DNA from: Actinomyces mediterranea
GTDB lineage: Bacteria; Actinomycetota; Actinomycetes; Actinomycetales; Actinomycetaceae
Assembly (NCBI RefSeq): GCF_900155595.1
Contig: NZ_FTPB01000004.1
Coordinates: forward strand, 930,001-994,000
Length of the DNA: 64,000 nt
Direction: 5' to 3'
Shown piece after piece: positions 49,337 to 58,308 of this stretch (its first letter is position 1; every line of letters begins with the position of its first letter). The notes under the pieces were generated by a model, which saw only the letters and a list, made by a program, of their open reading frames with translations, was not told the origin of the DNA and did not search any database. A program made the position numbers and the translations under genes.

Positions 49337-51022
49337 TCAGTGCCCGGGCCATGAGCGGATCTTCGTGAGGATCGCGACATCATTCGCGTCCCACAGCCTC
49401 CCGGCAACCCACACGCCCCCGACAGCGATGATCAACGCCCAGGGAACGGACACGAGCGGGCCCGCCCATGCGGCGATCACCCCGGCCTGGGACAACGATG
49501 TGGAAATGATGACCGGAAGTCCCACGAGCAACGCACCCAGGAGGGCGGCGCTTTGAATGAGTATCGTCGCCATCATGTGACCGGTGCCCCGAGTCGACAT
49601 GGGCGATGTTCCTGGAGGTTGAACCGGGTAGACCCATACCGAGCCGACGACCAGGGCAAGGGCAGCCGAGCACATCAGCAAGGCGATCGCCATCGCCACC
49701 AGGTTCGCGGTGTCACCGGGCCCCCTCCCCGTCAGGAGCGCGTATGCGAGTACGCCAGCGACCATGAGCCCCGCAGAGATGGGCAGAGAGCCCACTAATC
49801 GACCCGCGCGCTCCTGTCGCCCGGTGATCGCCGAGGATACCGAGATCCACAGCGAAGTCGAATCATACTGGGCGAGGCTCCCGATGACGGTGCCCTGAAC
49901 GATCGGCATGAAGTAGAGCCAGAATATGCTCAATCCGCCGGGCATTCCAGCCATGCGGTCCCACATCACCGCCAGAATGATGAAGAGCATCGGACTCGTC
50001 AGGGACACCACGAGGCGCGCGTCTCGCACCCAGTAGCGCGCGGTCCGGGCCGCCATGGACGCGGTCGGGCCGCTCAGACCCATCATCTGCCACCACTGGA
50101 CGCGCGGCAGGTAGTCGTGCGCCGCACGAGCGTGAGCCTCGTGAGCGCCCTCCTTCGACGGGTCGATCAGACGCCGCCCTTCGGCGATGGCGTCGCGTGC
50201 GCTCTCCGACACCGGGTCCGCGACCCCCGTCATGGCATCGGCGAGGACGCGCAGCCACAACCGGAAGCCGACAGCGAGCGTGAGTACGGCGAGGGCGAGG
50301 CGCGCTGCGGCGGTGAGCCAGTCGCCCTCGGCGATGGCGGCAGGCACGCCGAAGGCCGCGCCGAATGGCGTCCACGCTCCGATGCGCGCACTGCGCACGA
50401 CGGCGTCGGGGCTAAAGTCGCGCACCAGCCATTGGATCCACAGTCCGGCAGGGGCGAGGACGAGGATGAAGAGGGTGGAGGACACTGCGGCGCTCATGTC
50501 GCGACGGGCCGAGGTCGCCCGCAGTCTTGTCCCGATCCACGTACTCAGGGCGCGGGCCCAAGTGAAAGCGGTGGCCAGGGCGAGGGGCGCGACGAGTAGG
50601 GCCGCCAGCGCGGCAGCCGGATTCCCGGCGACCGCCCAGCCGAGGGCGGGCAGCAGTGACAGGAGCGTGGAGAGGATTCCCGCGACGCCGACGCCGGTGG
50701 CCGCCACGAGTCCGGATGCGAATCTGGGGGACGGGTCGACATAGGGAGCGAAGCGCTCGGGATCCAAGGTGTTGTCCATTCCGAAGAACACAGCGGGCAC
50801 GACCCACCAGGCCAGGACGAGCCCCGCGCCGCCCAGAGTGAGCACTGCGAGTGGGACTTCGGCGTCGCCCCAGAGGATCGACCCGACCACGGCGACCGTC
50901 AGGCTCGCCACCATGCCCAGTGCGTACACGAGTCCGAGGACCACCATGACGAGGACCCACGTCTGTCGGGTGAAGGTATTCCAGGTCATCTTCGCCTTCA
51001 GGGCGATCAGTTGCCGAACCAC
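49337..51022 (-). CDS. ABC transporter membrane protein (large multi-span permease)
   Basis: This 561-residue polytopic membrane protein has about twelve helices. GTG 51022 (VVRQLIALKAKMTWNTF) follows GAGGGG at 5 nt and overlaps the end of the ATPase gene; the frame extends upstream to 51157 but inside that gene. Segments such as LVMVVLGLVYALGMVASLTV and the DNTLDPERFAPYVDP region fit actinobacterial exporter permeases paired with a CcmA/NatA-type ATPase. There is no periplasmic substrate domain. The substrate is unknown; a role in drug or peptide export is inference. Confidence 0.8.
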   Translation of the reverse strand: MVRQLIALKAKMTWNTFTRQTWVLVMVVLGLVYALGMVASLTVAVVGSILWGDAEVPLAVLTLGGAGLVLAWWVVPAVFFGMDNTLDPERFAPYVDPSPRFASGLVAATGVGVAGILSTLLSLLPALGWAVAGNPAAALAALLVAPLALATAFTWARALSTWIGTRLRATSARRDMSAAVSSTLFILVLAPAGLWIQWLVRDFSPDAVVRSARIGAWTPFGAAFGVPAAIAEGDWLTAAARLALAVLTLAVGFRLWLRVLADAMTGVADPVSESARDAIAEGRRLIDPSKEGAHEAHARAAHDYLPRVQWWQMMGLSGPTASMAARTARYWVRDARLVVSLTSPMLFIILAVMWDRMAGMPGGLSIFWLYFMPIVQGTVIGSLAQYDSTSLWISVSSAITGRQERAGRLVGSLPISAGLMVAGVLAYALLTGRGPGDTANLVAMAIALLMCSAALALVVGSVWVYPVQPPGTSPMSTRGTGHMMATILIQSAALLGALLVGLPVIISTSLSQAGVIAAWAGPLVSVPWALIIAVGGVWVAGRLWDANDVAILTKIRSWPGH

Positions 51023-51771
51023 GACAGCCCCTCTTCGGCTCGGCGCCCGCCGACGAGTTGGGCGAATCGATCGTCCAGGCTCATCCCGGCGGCGACCTCG
51101 TTGGTCGTGCCTGCGGCGACGAGGCGCCCCTCGTTGATGACGGCGACGTGAGTGCACAGGGATTGAACGGTTGCCATGGCGTGGCTGGACAGGATGACGG
51201 TGCCGCCCCCATCCACGAAACGGGTGAGGATGGTGCGGATATTCGCGGCGCTGACGGGGTCGACGGCCTCGAAGGGCTCATCGAGGACGACGACCTGCGG
51301 CCCGTGGATGAGGGCGGATGCCAATGCGATTTTCTTGGACATTCCGGCTGAGTAGTCTCCGACGAGTTTGTTCGCGGCTCCGGTGAGGTCGAGGGCGTCG
51401 AGGAGTTCTGCTGTTCGGCTCCGCGCAGTGTCCCTGTCCAGGCCGCGCAGCATGCCGACATGAGTGAGCAGGTCCGCGCCGGAGAGTTTGTCCAGCAGAC
51501 GCATCCCATCGGGCATGACGCCGAGGAGGCGACGGGCCCGCGCCTTCTCGGTCCACACGTCGACTCCCTGGACGAGGGTGGTACCCCGGTCGGGGCGCAG
51601 CAGGCCGGTAGCCATGTTGAGCGTCGTGGTCTTGCCCGCCCCATTGGGGCCGACGAAACCGTAGAAGGAGCCAACGGGCACGTCCAGACTCAGGTCGGCG
51701 ACGGCGAGCAGATTGCCGTAGACCTTGACCAGTCCCCGGATGGCGAGTGCTGGGTGCGGCGAAGCGTCCAT
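51007..51771 (-). CDS. ABC transporter ATP-binding protein (CcmA/NatA type)
   Basis: This 254-residue ATPase has Walker A GPNGAGKTTTLNMA (about 40-53), signature YSAGMSKKIALASAL (about 139-153, YSxGM variant), Walker B VVVLDEPFEAVDP and the H-loop SSHAMATVQSL. ATG 51771 (MDASPHPAL) follows GGAG. The gene forms a two-gene exporter with the overlapping permease. The YSxGM signature and the C-terminal extension NEVAAGMSLDDRFAQLVGG are usual for DrrA/NatA-type exporters. Confidence 0.92.
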   Translation of the reverse strand: MDASPHPALAIRGLVKVYGNLLAVADLSLDVPVGSFYGFVGPNGAGKTTTLNMATGLLRPDRGTTLVQGVDVWTEKARARRLLGVMPDGMRLLDKLSGADLLTHVGMLRGLDRDTARSRTAELLDALDLTGAANKLVGDYSAGMSKKIALASALIHGPQVVVLDEPFEAVDPVSAANIRTILTRFVDGGGTVILSSHAMATVQSLCTHVAVINEGRLVAAGTTNEVAAGMSLDDRFAQLVGGRRAEEGLSWFGN

Positions 51772-52143
51772 AGGAACTCCAACATAATGATCAACTATTT
51801 CAATGCGGGTCAGCGCATGCTTTGCCTGCCGGTGCGGGATGCTCGTCGTGTTCAGGTTACTCCCCCCATTCCATCCATCGGTTTCCACAGTCCATCCTGT
51901 GGGTTCCCCTGGTTTCAACCGGCGGGGACGACATTGATCTCATTCCGAGGTATCAACCACTTGTTGGACCATGGTGCACCGATGAGGGCCCCGGTCGATT
52001 AGGATGGTACGCGTAGTCACACAGTTTCATTGCAGGACTTGCTTTTTACCGGGCGGTTGCACGAGGTTGGGTCACTATGCCGGATCGGCACCCGGTCCGG
52101 TACACCGCCCCTGAGGGGCACATTTGCAGATTGGAAAAACCCC
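51772..52143. other. Upstream and leader region of the cold-shock gene
   Basis: The 372 bp between the exporter ATPase and the cold-shock gene contain no protein-coding frame that I trust. The last part (about 52020-52143) is probably the 5' leader of the csp mRNA, with GC-rich inverted segments (CGGATCGGCACCCGGTCCG around 52080-52098). In other bacteria long csp leaders form temperature-sensitive structures. Confidence 0.35.
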
Positions 52144-52353
52144 ATGACCACCGGTGTCGTGAAATGGTTCAACGATGAGAAGGGCTATGGCTTCATCACT
52201 CCCGATGACGGCTCCGCCGACGTGTTTGCTCACTTCTCCAACATTATTCAGGAGTCCGGCCGTCGCACCCTCTTCGAGGGCGCCACGGTCGAGTTCACCA
52301 CTGCTCAGGGCCCCAAGGGCCTGCAGGCGGAGAACATTCAGCAGCTCGGCTGA
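52144..52353 (+). CDS. cspA: Cold-shock domain protein
   Basis: This 69-residue single cold-shock domain has RNP1 [10 protein letters not shown] (about 13-22) and RNP2 VFAHFSNI (about 27-34). It binds single-stranded RNA and DNA and acts as RNA chaperone. The start [14 protein letters not shown] is typical. It is monocistronic with a strong terminator 13 nt after the stop. Its role in cold or general stress response is from family knowledge. Confidence 0.95.
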   Translation: MTTGVVKWFNDEKGYGFITPDDGSADVFAHFSNIIQESGRRTLFEGATVEFTTAQGPKGLQAENIQQLG

Positions 52354-52365
52354 CATTCTCATACG

Positions 52366-52407
52366 CCGGTCCTCCGTGCACTCCTCGTGCACGGAGGACC
52401 GGTTTTT
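52366..52407 (+). terminator. Intrinsic terminator after the cold-shock gene
   Basis: A perfect 15-bp stem (52366-52380 and 52388-52402, CCGGTCCTCCGTGCA) with a CTCCTCG loop is followed by TTTTT. This is a textbook Rho-independent terminator. Confidence 0.93.
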
Positions 52408-52707
52408 CTCCGCGTTGACTTGTCGATAACCCTCCGCCTACGACTGGGACTTTCAGCCTAATTTCACCAAAAACTCTGGAAACGTTTCCGCCAATGATGA
52501 TAATTTGTCGGACGACCCGGCGATTATGCAGGTCAAAGGCGTGTCTCATCGCTCACACGGAATGGACTCCCCCGCCTCGCACTGCTACCGTATGAGGTGC
52601 TGAACAAGGGGGCACAAAGGCCCAGACCTTCGAAGCAACATTGACACACTGCTGTGCGGGGCACAGTCGGTGCTTTCGCAACAGCACTGACTGAAAGAAG
52701 AATCCTC

Positions 52708-52929
52708 ATGGAACACATCGTCAAGTCTGAGATCGCCATCGCCTCCTGGCAGAAGACCGCTGATGTCTCGGCTCTCGTCGCGACCGTCGTCCTCCTCGCC
52801 GTTCTCGGCGTCGTCGCCGCCATCAACGCCTCCTCCCCCGTGTCGATCGTCATCGCGGCCCTCGTCGGCCTCTCCGCGATCCTCTTCATCCCCGCCGCCT
52901 ACGCGATCTCCCGCAACGAGAAGCACTGA
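52708..52929 (+). CDS. Small two-helix membrane protein
   Basis: This 73-residue protein has a short N-terminal segment (MEHIVKSEIAIASWQKTAD) and two hydrophobic helices (about 20-42 and 45-65) with SSPVS between them, ending YAISRNEKH. ATG 52708 follows an AAAGAAG-like site. I recognise no family. It is alone, between the cold-shock gene and the convergent end of dnaB. Confidence 0.65.
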   Translation: MEHIVKSEIAIASWQKTADVSALVATVVLLAVLGVVAAINASSPVSIVIAALVGLSAILFIPAAYAISRNEKH

Positions 52930-53185
52930 GCAGATGATTCGGGGCGCGCAAGGATGCGCGCCCCCCATGACCGAGCGTGACACATGTGGCGTCACGCTCT
53001 TTGTTTTGCCCAGTGACACCCCGTCCTCGCCGCGTACATCATCTGGGGTTTCTTCCCCCTCACTTCCACCAGCTCTCACCCGCCGGAGCCGTCGAAGTGA
53101 TCGTGCATCGCGCAGCGTGGGGGTTGCTCGCATGCCTCATCGGACTGGCCCTATGAGCATGCTTCACGCGCATGACGGGTTGACC

Positions 53186-54550
53186 CTATTCTGCGACGTT
53201 CTCTCGGCGCATGGCATCGGGATCCTCTCGGCGCGTGTCGTTGACGAAGCGTGCCATATGCCCTTGGAAAAGGACTTTGATCGTCGCCGTCGAGCCATTG
53301 CGGTGCTTGGCGACAATGATGTCCGCCTCACCAGGGCGCTCACCCTCCGAGTAGTACTCGGGGCGGTGGAGCAGCATGATGATGTCCGCGTCCTGCTCGA
53401 GGGACCCGGATTCGCGTAGGTCAGACATCATGGGCTTGCGGTCGTTGCGGGACTCTGAATTCCGGTTGAGCTGGGCGACCGCCACCACCGGAATCTCGAG
53501 GTCCTTGGCGAGGAGCTTGAGGTTCCTCGACATCGCGGACACTTCCTGCTGACGCGATTCGACCTGGCGTCCACTCGTCATGAGCTGGAGGTAGTCGATG
53601 ACGACGAGGCCGAGGTTGTGCTGCTGCTTGAGCTGGCGGCACTTGGAACGGATCTCCGTGATCGTCATATTCGCCGAGTCGTCCACGTACAGGGGGGCCT
53701 CTGCGAGCTTCGACACGGTGCCCGACACTTTTCGCCAATCGTGCTCGGTCATGGAACCGGACTGCATCTTCGACAAGAAGACCCCCGATTCGGCGGAGAG
53801 CATGCGCATCGCGATCTCCTGCTGGCTCATCTCCAGGGAGAAGATGAGCGAGGTGATGCCGTGGCGCACGGATGCTGATCGGCAGAAATCGAGGGCGAGC
53901 GTCGATTTCCCCATGGCGGGGCGCGCGGCGACGATAATCATCTGCCCCCCGTGCAGGCCCTGGGTGAGATCGTCGAGGGTGGTGAAGCCGGTGGGAACCC
54001 CGGACAGCCTGCCCTGGTTCTCCTGAATGTCTTCGAGGTGCTCGAGGATGTCGTGCGCCATCGACTCCATCGAGATGTAGTCCTTCGAGGTGCGCTCCGA
54101 GGAGACCGCGTAGATCTCCGACTGGGCCTGTTCGACGATCTCCTCGACTTCGCCAGCATCTGCGTAACCGAGTTGGACGATGCGGGTCCCAGCAGTCACG
54201 AGGCGGCGCATGATGGCCCGTTCGCGCACGATGCGCGCATAGTATCCGGCGTTCGCAGCGGTGGGCACCGAGGCGATGAGCGAGTGCAGGTAGGCGGCGC
54301 CGCCGACGCGCTGGAGTGTCCCGTCGCGCTGGAGCTTCCCGGCGACAGTGATGGCGTCGGCGGGCTCGTTCTGCCCGAAGAGGTCGACGATCGCATCGAA
54401 GATGATCTCATGGTTGGGCATGTAGAAGTCCTGGCCGCGGATCTCCTCTGTGACGACGACGATCGCATCAGTCGTGAGCATCATGGAGCCGAGGACGGAC
54501 ATCTCCGCGTCGATGTCCTGTGGTGGTGTGCGATCGAAATCCCCCGCCAT
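53186..54550 (-). CDS. dnaB: Replicative DNA helicase DnaB
   Basis: This 454-residue ring helicase unwinds DNA ahead of the replisome. The N-terminal domain (about 10-115, DIDAEMSVLGSMM, PNHEIIFDAIVDLF) is followed by the linker and the RecA-like domain. Walker A ARPAMGKSTLALDF is at about 208-221, and SLEMSQQEIAMRML, VVIDYLQLMTSG (Walker B), AQLNRNSESRNDRKPMMSDLRESGSLEQDAD and a C-terminal KHRNGSTATIKV follow. ATG 54550 is preceded by GGAGG at good spacing. No intein is present. Upstream lies a region dense in DnaA-box-like sites. Confidence 0.96.
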   Translation of the reverse strand: MAGDFDRTPPQDIDAEMSVLGSMMLTTDAIVVVTEEIRGQDFYMPNHEIIFDAIVDLFGQNEPADAITVAGKLQRDGTLQRVGGAAYLHSLIASVPTAANAGYYARIVRERAIMRRLVTAGTRIVQLGYADAGEVEEIVEQAQSEIYAVSSERTSKDYISMESMAHDILEHLEDIQENQGRLSGVPTGFTTLDDLTQGLHGGQMIIVAARPAMGKSTLALDFCRSASVRHGITSLIFSLEMSQQEIAMRMLSAESGVFLSKMQSGSMTEHDWRKVSGTVSKLAEAPLYVDDSANMTITEIRSKCRQLKQQHNLGLVVIDYLQLMTSGRQVESRQQEVSAMSRNLKLLAKDLEIPVVAVAQLNRNSESRNDRKPMMSDLRESGSLEQDADIIMLLHRPEYYSEGERPGEADIIVAKHRNGSTATIKVLFQGHMARFVNDTRREDPDAMRRENVAE

Positions 54551-54666
54551 GCAGCCCTCCGTGCCCCGTCCCAATCCATGCGCTCCGCGCGCGTACACAT
54601 GCCTGGAGGGTAGCGCCTCATCGCGTCGAATACCCACTCTCCGTGCACACGTGAATGGGGATGGAG

Positions 54667-54853
54667 TGTGGATGAGGTGTGGACACTGCGGCGTGTCGTC
54701 CACATGCCATGTGGACGACCACGAAACGCAAAAACATCAGAATTTGGAATTCGCTACACTTTGTGGCTCTATTGCCACACTCTGCGCACCCCACTTGTCC
54801 ACAGATGTGTGCACAGAATGTGGAAAAGAATTGGAGTTGCAATCAGTGGATAA
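54667..54853. other. Cluster of DnaA-box-like 9-mers upstream of dnaB and the MATE gene
   Basis: A perfect actinobacterial box TTGTCCACA lies at 54795-54803. One- or two-mismatch copies are at 54667-54675 (TGTGGATGA), 54678-54686 (TGTGGACAC), 54697-54705 (TCGTCCACA), 54710-54718 (TGTGGACGA), 54819-54827 (TGTGGAAAA) and 54845-54853 (AGTGGATAA). Seven sites within 187 bp, on both strands, exceed what the surrounding sequence would suggest. The region is the divergent promoter area of dnaB and the MATE exporter, so DnaA might regulate dnaB here or be titrated. Confidence 0.55.
54695..54719. repeat. Inverted repeat with 11-bp arms inside the box cluster
   Basis: GTCGTCCACAT (54695-54705) and ATGTGGACGAC (54709-54719) are exact inverted copies separated by GCC. 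Each arm carries a DnaA-box-like core (TCCACA/TGTGGA), so it could be a paired binding site. Confidence 0.9.
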
Positions 54854-56258
54854 CGACGAACGCCGCCCACCGAACCCTCAAGCGCCCCTCGAAGGTGCGC
54901 CCTCGACCGCGAACAGCGACTTTTCGGTAGTATCCCGCCAAATCTTCGCACTCGCTCTGCCCGCCCTCGGCGCTCTCGTCGCCGAGCCGCTCTTCACCTT
55001 CATCGACTCGGCAATGGTGGGGCACCTGGGGACGGCACAGCTCGCGGGCATGTCCCTCGCCTCTCAGATCATCCAGACCGTCGTCGTCCTGTTCATCTTC
55101 CTCGCCTACTCCACAACCTCGCTGACGGCGCGCGCCTTCGGAGCCGGGGACCCCGGGCGCGCCGTACGCGCAGGCGTTAGCGCCATATGGCTCGCCGCAG
55201 GACTGGGGATCGCGAGCGCTATCGGCCTCGTCCTCGCCACCAGTCCCCTCACGAAGGCGATGACGGTGGACGGCTCCCTCCTGCCCCACGCGAACGCCTA
55301 TCTATGGGCCAGTGCCCCCGGCCTCGTCGGGATGCTCATGAGCTTCGCAGCCGTCGGCACCCTGCGCGGATTCCAGGACACGACGACTCCGCTGATCGTC
55401 ACGGGAGTGGGAGCGGCGGTCAATGTCGCGCTCAATGCGCTGCTCATCTACGGGCTCGGGTGGGGAATCGCCGGCTCGGGCGCGGGCACGTCGGCGACCC
55501 AGCTCGCCATGGCGGGCGTCTACTGCACGATCATCGCCCGCAGGGCGCACCGACTCGCCGTCCCCCTGACCCCGGACACCTCGGGGATCTTCGCCGCCGC
55601 AAAGGACGGGGCTCCCCTCATCGTGAGGGGACTCGCATTGCGCATGGCGGGCCTGGCGACGATCTGGCCCGTGTCGCGGCTCGGCTCAGAGCCCCTCGCC
55701 GCCTACCAGGTGGTCCTCACCGTGTGGACGCTGACGGCTTTCATCCTCGACGCCCTCGCCATTGCCGCGCAATCCCTCGTCGGGCTCGCCATCGGACAGG
55801 GGGAGCGCACTCGGCTGCGCACACTCTTGCGGGTCCTCGCCCTGTGGGGAGCGGCAGCGGGAGCACTCCTCGCCGTCCTCGTCGCCATCGTCTCCCCGCT
55901 GTTGCCCCGCCTCTTCGGATCCGAGGCAGGGATGTGGCCGATCGCAACCTGGGGCCTTATCGCCGCAGGGTTCGGACTGCCCTTCGCGGCACTCGTCTTT
56001 ATGCTCGACGGGGTGCTGCTCGGGGCGGGGGACAATAGGTTCTTCGCCGTTGCGGGTGTCCTCCAGCTGCTCGTCTACCTGCCCTCCCTCGCCTTCATCG
56101 ACTCTATGCGCCAGGCGGGAGCCTCCGCGCAGGTCGTCGTCGCCGCCGTGTGGTTCGCCTACGGATTCGTCTACATCGGGGCGCGCACCGTCTCCAATGT
56201 GTGGCGCACCTGGTTCACGCCAGTCATCCTCGACCCCCCTGCCCCCGCAGGGCGATAA
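54846..56258 (+). CDS. MATE-family multidrug exporter (DinF type)
   Basis: This 470-residue membrane protein has twelve helices in two halves. Features are ALPALGALVAEPLFTFIDSAMVGHLG (about 38-63, first helix with the MVGHLG motif), FLAYSTTSLTARAFGAGD (about 85-103) and GTLRGFQDTTTPLIVTGVGA with NVALNALLIYG in the first half. The second half has LGSEPLAAYQVV. DinF-type transporters export cationic compounds by sodium or proton antiport. The start is GTG 54846 (VDNDERRPPNPQ), after GGAG; the frame is open far upstream but through the DnaA-box region. It is divergent from dnaB. Confidence 0.88.
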   Translation: MDNDERRPPNPQAPLEGAPSTANSDFSVVSRQIFALALPALGALVAEPLFTFIDSAMVGHLGTAQLAGMSLASQIIQTVVVLFIFLAYSTTSLTARAFGAGDPGRAVRAGVSAIWLAAGLGIASAIGLVLATSPLTKAMTVDGSLLPHANAYLWASAPGLVGMLMSFAAVGTLRGFQDTTTPLIVTGVGAAVNVALNALLIYGLGWGIAGSGAGTSATQLAMAGVYCTIIARRAHRLAVPLTPDTSGIFAAAKDGAPLIVRGLALRMAGLATIWPVSRLGSEPLAAYQVVLTVWTLTAFILDALAIAAQSLVGLAIGQGERTRLRTLLRVLALWGAAAGALLAVLVAIVSPLLPRLFGSEAGMWPIATWGLIAAGFGLPFAALVFMLDGVLLGAGDNRFFAVAGVLQLLVYLPSLAFIDSMRQAGASAQVVVAAVWFAYGFVYIGARTVSNVWRTWFTPVILDPPAPAGR

Positions 56259-56438
56259 GCGGTTCGAGGGCTCGGTGCCCGATGAATGCGGATCTGCGGA
56301 AAGCGGCTGAGGACTCTGAGCGGGCAAGTGGAAAAGACGAGCCGGGGGCACTAGAGTTGACCGTTGGACTGTCATCGCCTCCCAGCAGTGGCGGTTCACG
56401 CGCGGGTCACATGGCCCTCGCACATGCATGACCCTCCT

Positions 56439-56457
56439 GTCACGGACCGTCCGTGAC
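56439..56457 (+). promoter_or_regulatory. Hairpin in the rpsF leader
   Basis: GTCACGGAC (56439-56447) and GTCCGTGAC (56449-56457) form a perfect 9-bp stem around one C, 13 nt before the rpsF GGAGG site. It is followed by CGTAAAG. Leader structures recognised by the S6-S18 complex are known upstream of rpsF in several phyla, so an autoregulatory element is possible. Whether this hairpin fits the known structure needs a covariance-model search. Confidence 0.4.
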
Positions 56458-56486
56458 CGTAAAGACCAGAGGAGGTGGGACACAAC

Positions 56487-56777
56487 GTGCGTAACTATGA
56501 ACTGATGGTGATCCTCGATCCGTCGATCGACGAGCGCGCCGTCACCCCCATGATGGAGAAGTACCTCGAGCCGGTCGCCGCGAATGGCGGCTCCGTCGAG
56601 AAGGTCGACGTCTGGGGCAAACGTCGTCTTGCTTACGACATTCTCAAGCGATCCGAGGGAATCTACGTCGTCATCACCATGACGACGACTCCCGATGTCG
56701 CACTCGAGCTCAACCGCCGCATGGGCCTCGACGAGGCCATCCTGCGCACCAAGCTCCTGCGCCCCGACGCCCACTGA
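56487..56777 (+). CDS. rpsF: 30S ribosomal protein bS6
   Basis: This 96-residue protein starts at GTG 56487 ([18 protein letters not shown]), the conserved bS6 N-terminus, with GGAGG (56471-56475) 11 nt upstream. [12 protein letters not shown] and EGIYVVITM are further bS6 segments. It binds bS18 in the small subunit. It is the first gene of rpsF-ssb-rpsR-rplI; a GTG at 56475 overlapping the ribosome site is rejected as start. Confidence 0.96.
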   Translation: MRNYELMVILDPSIDERAVTPMMEKYLEPVAANGGSVEKVDVWGKRRLAYDILKRSEGIYVVITMTTTPDVALELNRRMGLDEAILRTKLLRPDAH

Positions 56778-56827
56778 GCATCTGGCGAGAACCATCCCAC
56801 CCACCTGCACCGACCCAAGGAGTCGAT

Positions 56828-57409
56828 ATGGCCGGAGAAACCGTCATCACGATCGTCGGCAACCTGACTGCTGATCCGGAACTGCGCTTCACGCAGTCCG
56901 GTGCGACAGTTGTCGACTTCACCGTTGCTTCAACGCCCCGCACCTACGACCGCAATGCCGGCGAATGGCGCGATGGGGACACCCTGTTCATGCGTTGCTC
57001 CGCGTGGCGGGACATGGCGGACAATATCGCCGAGTCCTTGCGCAAGGGCATGCGAGTCATCGTCCAGGGTCGCCTCACCCAGCGCTCTTTCGAGGATCGC
57101 AATGGGCAGCAGCGCACCGTCGTTGAAATGCAGGTCGACGAAGCCGGACCGAGTCTGCGTCGCGCCAAGGCGACCGTGGAGCGCGTCCCACCCCAGGGCG
57201 GCTACGCCCAGGGGGGCTACCAGGGAGGGAACCGTGGTGGCGCACCTGACTCCGGCTACCAGGGCGCCAACCGTGGTGGATCGAATCAGGGCTACCAGGG
57301 TGGTGGTTCTCCCCAAGCCAGCTACGGTGCTCCCGCCGGCGGCACCGTTGACGATCCGTGGCGCGCATCCTCGCAAGGCGACGCCGCATTCGGTGAGCCG
57401 CCGTTCTGA
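56828..57409 (+). CDS. ssb: Single-stranded DNA-binding protein
   Basis: This 193-residue protein has an N-terminal OB-fold (about 1-112: [50 protein letters not shown]) and a Gly/Gln/Asn-rich linker with [10 protein letters not shown]-like repeats (about 120-175). The C-terminal tip FGEPPF corresponds to the conserved DDDIPF-type partner-binding end. It protects ssDNA and recruits replication and repair proteins. ATG 56828 is preceded by AAGGAG. It lies in the ribosomal operon between rpsF and rpsR. Confidence 0.96.
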   Translation: MAGETVITIVGNLTADPELRFTQSGATVVDFTVASTPRTYDRNAGEWRDGDTLFMRCSAWRDMADNIAESLRKGMRVIVQGRLTQRSFEDRNGQQRTVVEMQVDEAGPSLRRAKATVERVPPQGGYAQGGYQGGNRGGAPDSGYQGANRGGSNQGYQGGGSPQASYGAPAGGTVDDPWRASSQGDAAFGEPPF

Positions 57410-57492
57410 TCGGCCCGGCAACTCCGCGCTGATCAGACACTCAGACATCAATGGAGTGGGATCGCGTCCCACTCGGATCCAAGGAGACCATC

Positions 57493-57735
57493 ATGGCGAA
57501 GCCTCAACTTCGCAACAAGCCCATCAAGAAGAAGGCCAACCCGCTGAAGTCAGCCAAGATCGAGTCGATCGACTACAAGGACACCGCGCTCCTGCGCAAG
57601 TTCATCTCTGACCGTGGCAAGATCCGCGCTCGTCGCGTGACCGGCGTGTCCGTCCAAGAGCAGCGCCGCATTGCCCGCGCAGTGAAGAACGCCCGCGAAA
57701 TGGCGCTCCTGCCCTACTCGTCGACCGGCCGCTGA
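57493..57735 (+). CDS. rpsR: 30S ribosomal protein bS18, zinc-free (C-) form
   Basis: This 80-residue protein has the conserved [19 protein letters not shown] and [20 protein letters not shown] segments of bS18. No cysteines are present, so this is the C- type that does not bind zinc. ATG 57493 is preceded by AAGGAG. Actinobacteria often carry a second, zinc-dependent copy elsewhere that is regulated by Zur; only this one is in the window. Confidence 0.96.
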   Translation: MAKPQLRNKPIKKKANPLKSAKIESIDYKDTALLRKFISDRGKIRARRVTGVSVQEQRRIARAVKNAREMALLPYSSTGR

Positions 57736-57754
57736 TCGGGAAAGGATACAGACT

Positions 57755-58216
57755 ATGGCTACCACCAAGCTCATCCTCACCCATGACGTTGCGGGCCTAG
57801 GCAATGCCGGCGAGGTCGTCGAGGTCAAGTCGGGCTACGCCCGCAACTACCTCGTCCCCCGCGGTTTTGCGACCAAGTGGACCAAGGGCGCACAGAAGCA
57901 GATCGACCAGATCGCCGCCGCACGCCGCCGCCACGAGATCGCAACCGTCGACGATGCGCGCGAACTGCGCGACGCCCTCCAGGGCGCCGGGATCGTCACC
58001 CTTACCGGCAAGGTCGGCAATGCGGGCCGCCTCTTCGGCGCCGTATCCGCAGCTCAGATCGCCGACGCGGTCAAAGAGCAGCTCGGCCTGACGATCGACC
58101 GTCGTCGCATCATCATCGCCGCCCCGATCAAGACGGTCGGCGACTACACGGTGAGCGTCAACCTCCACTCTGAGGTGTCTGCGAACCTGAAGATCCGCGT
58201 CATCGCGGCGAAGTGA
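57755..58216 (+). CDS. rplI: 50S ribosomal protein bL9
   Basis: This 153-residue protein has an N-terminal domain with KLILTHDVAGLGNAGEVVEV and SGYARNYLVPRGFATKWT, the bL9 signature. The long central helix and C-terminal domain (TLTGKVGNAGRLFGAVSAAQ, HSEVSANLKIRVI) follow. ATG 57755 is 19 nt after rpsR with GGGAAAGGA upstream. It is the last gene of the operon, followed by a strong hairpin. Confidence 0.96.
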   Translation: MATTKLILTHDVAGLGNAGEVVEVKSGYARNYLVPRGFATKWTKGAQKQIDQIAAARRRHEIATVDDARELRDALQGAGIVTLTGKVGNAGRLFGAVSAAQIADAVKEQLGLTIDRRRIIIAAPIKTVGDYTVSVNLHSEVSANLKIRVIAAK

Positions 58217-58246
58217 TTCTTCGCATCGACTGATGCGAGTGAGCGA

Positions 58247-58278
58247 TTCGGGCTCCCAGCATCGGCTGGGAGCCCGAA
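58247..58278. terminator. Terminator after rplI
   Basis: TTCGGGCTCCCAGC (58247-58260) and its exact complement (58265-58278) form a 14-bp stem with an ATCG loop. It is followed by CTCGTTTC. It separates rplI from the convergent class A PBP gene and could serve both directions. Confidence 0.8.
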
Positions 58279-58308
58279 CTCGTTTCAGCCGAGAATCTTC
58301 TTGCGGCG

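Noticed and set aside
54667-54853. The DnaA-box cluster as the chromosomal origin
   Set aside because: dnaA and dnaN are not adjacent, no AT-rich unwinding element is visible, and the boxes lie within a divergent promoter region.
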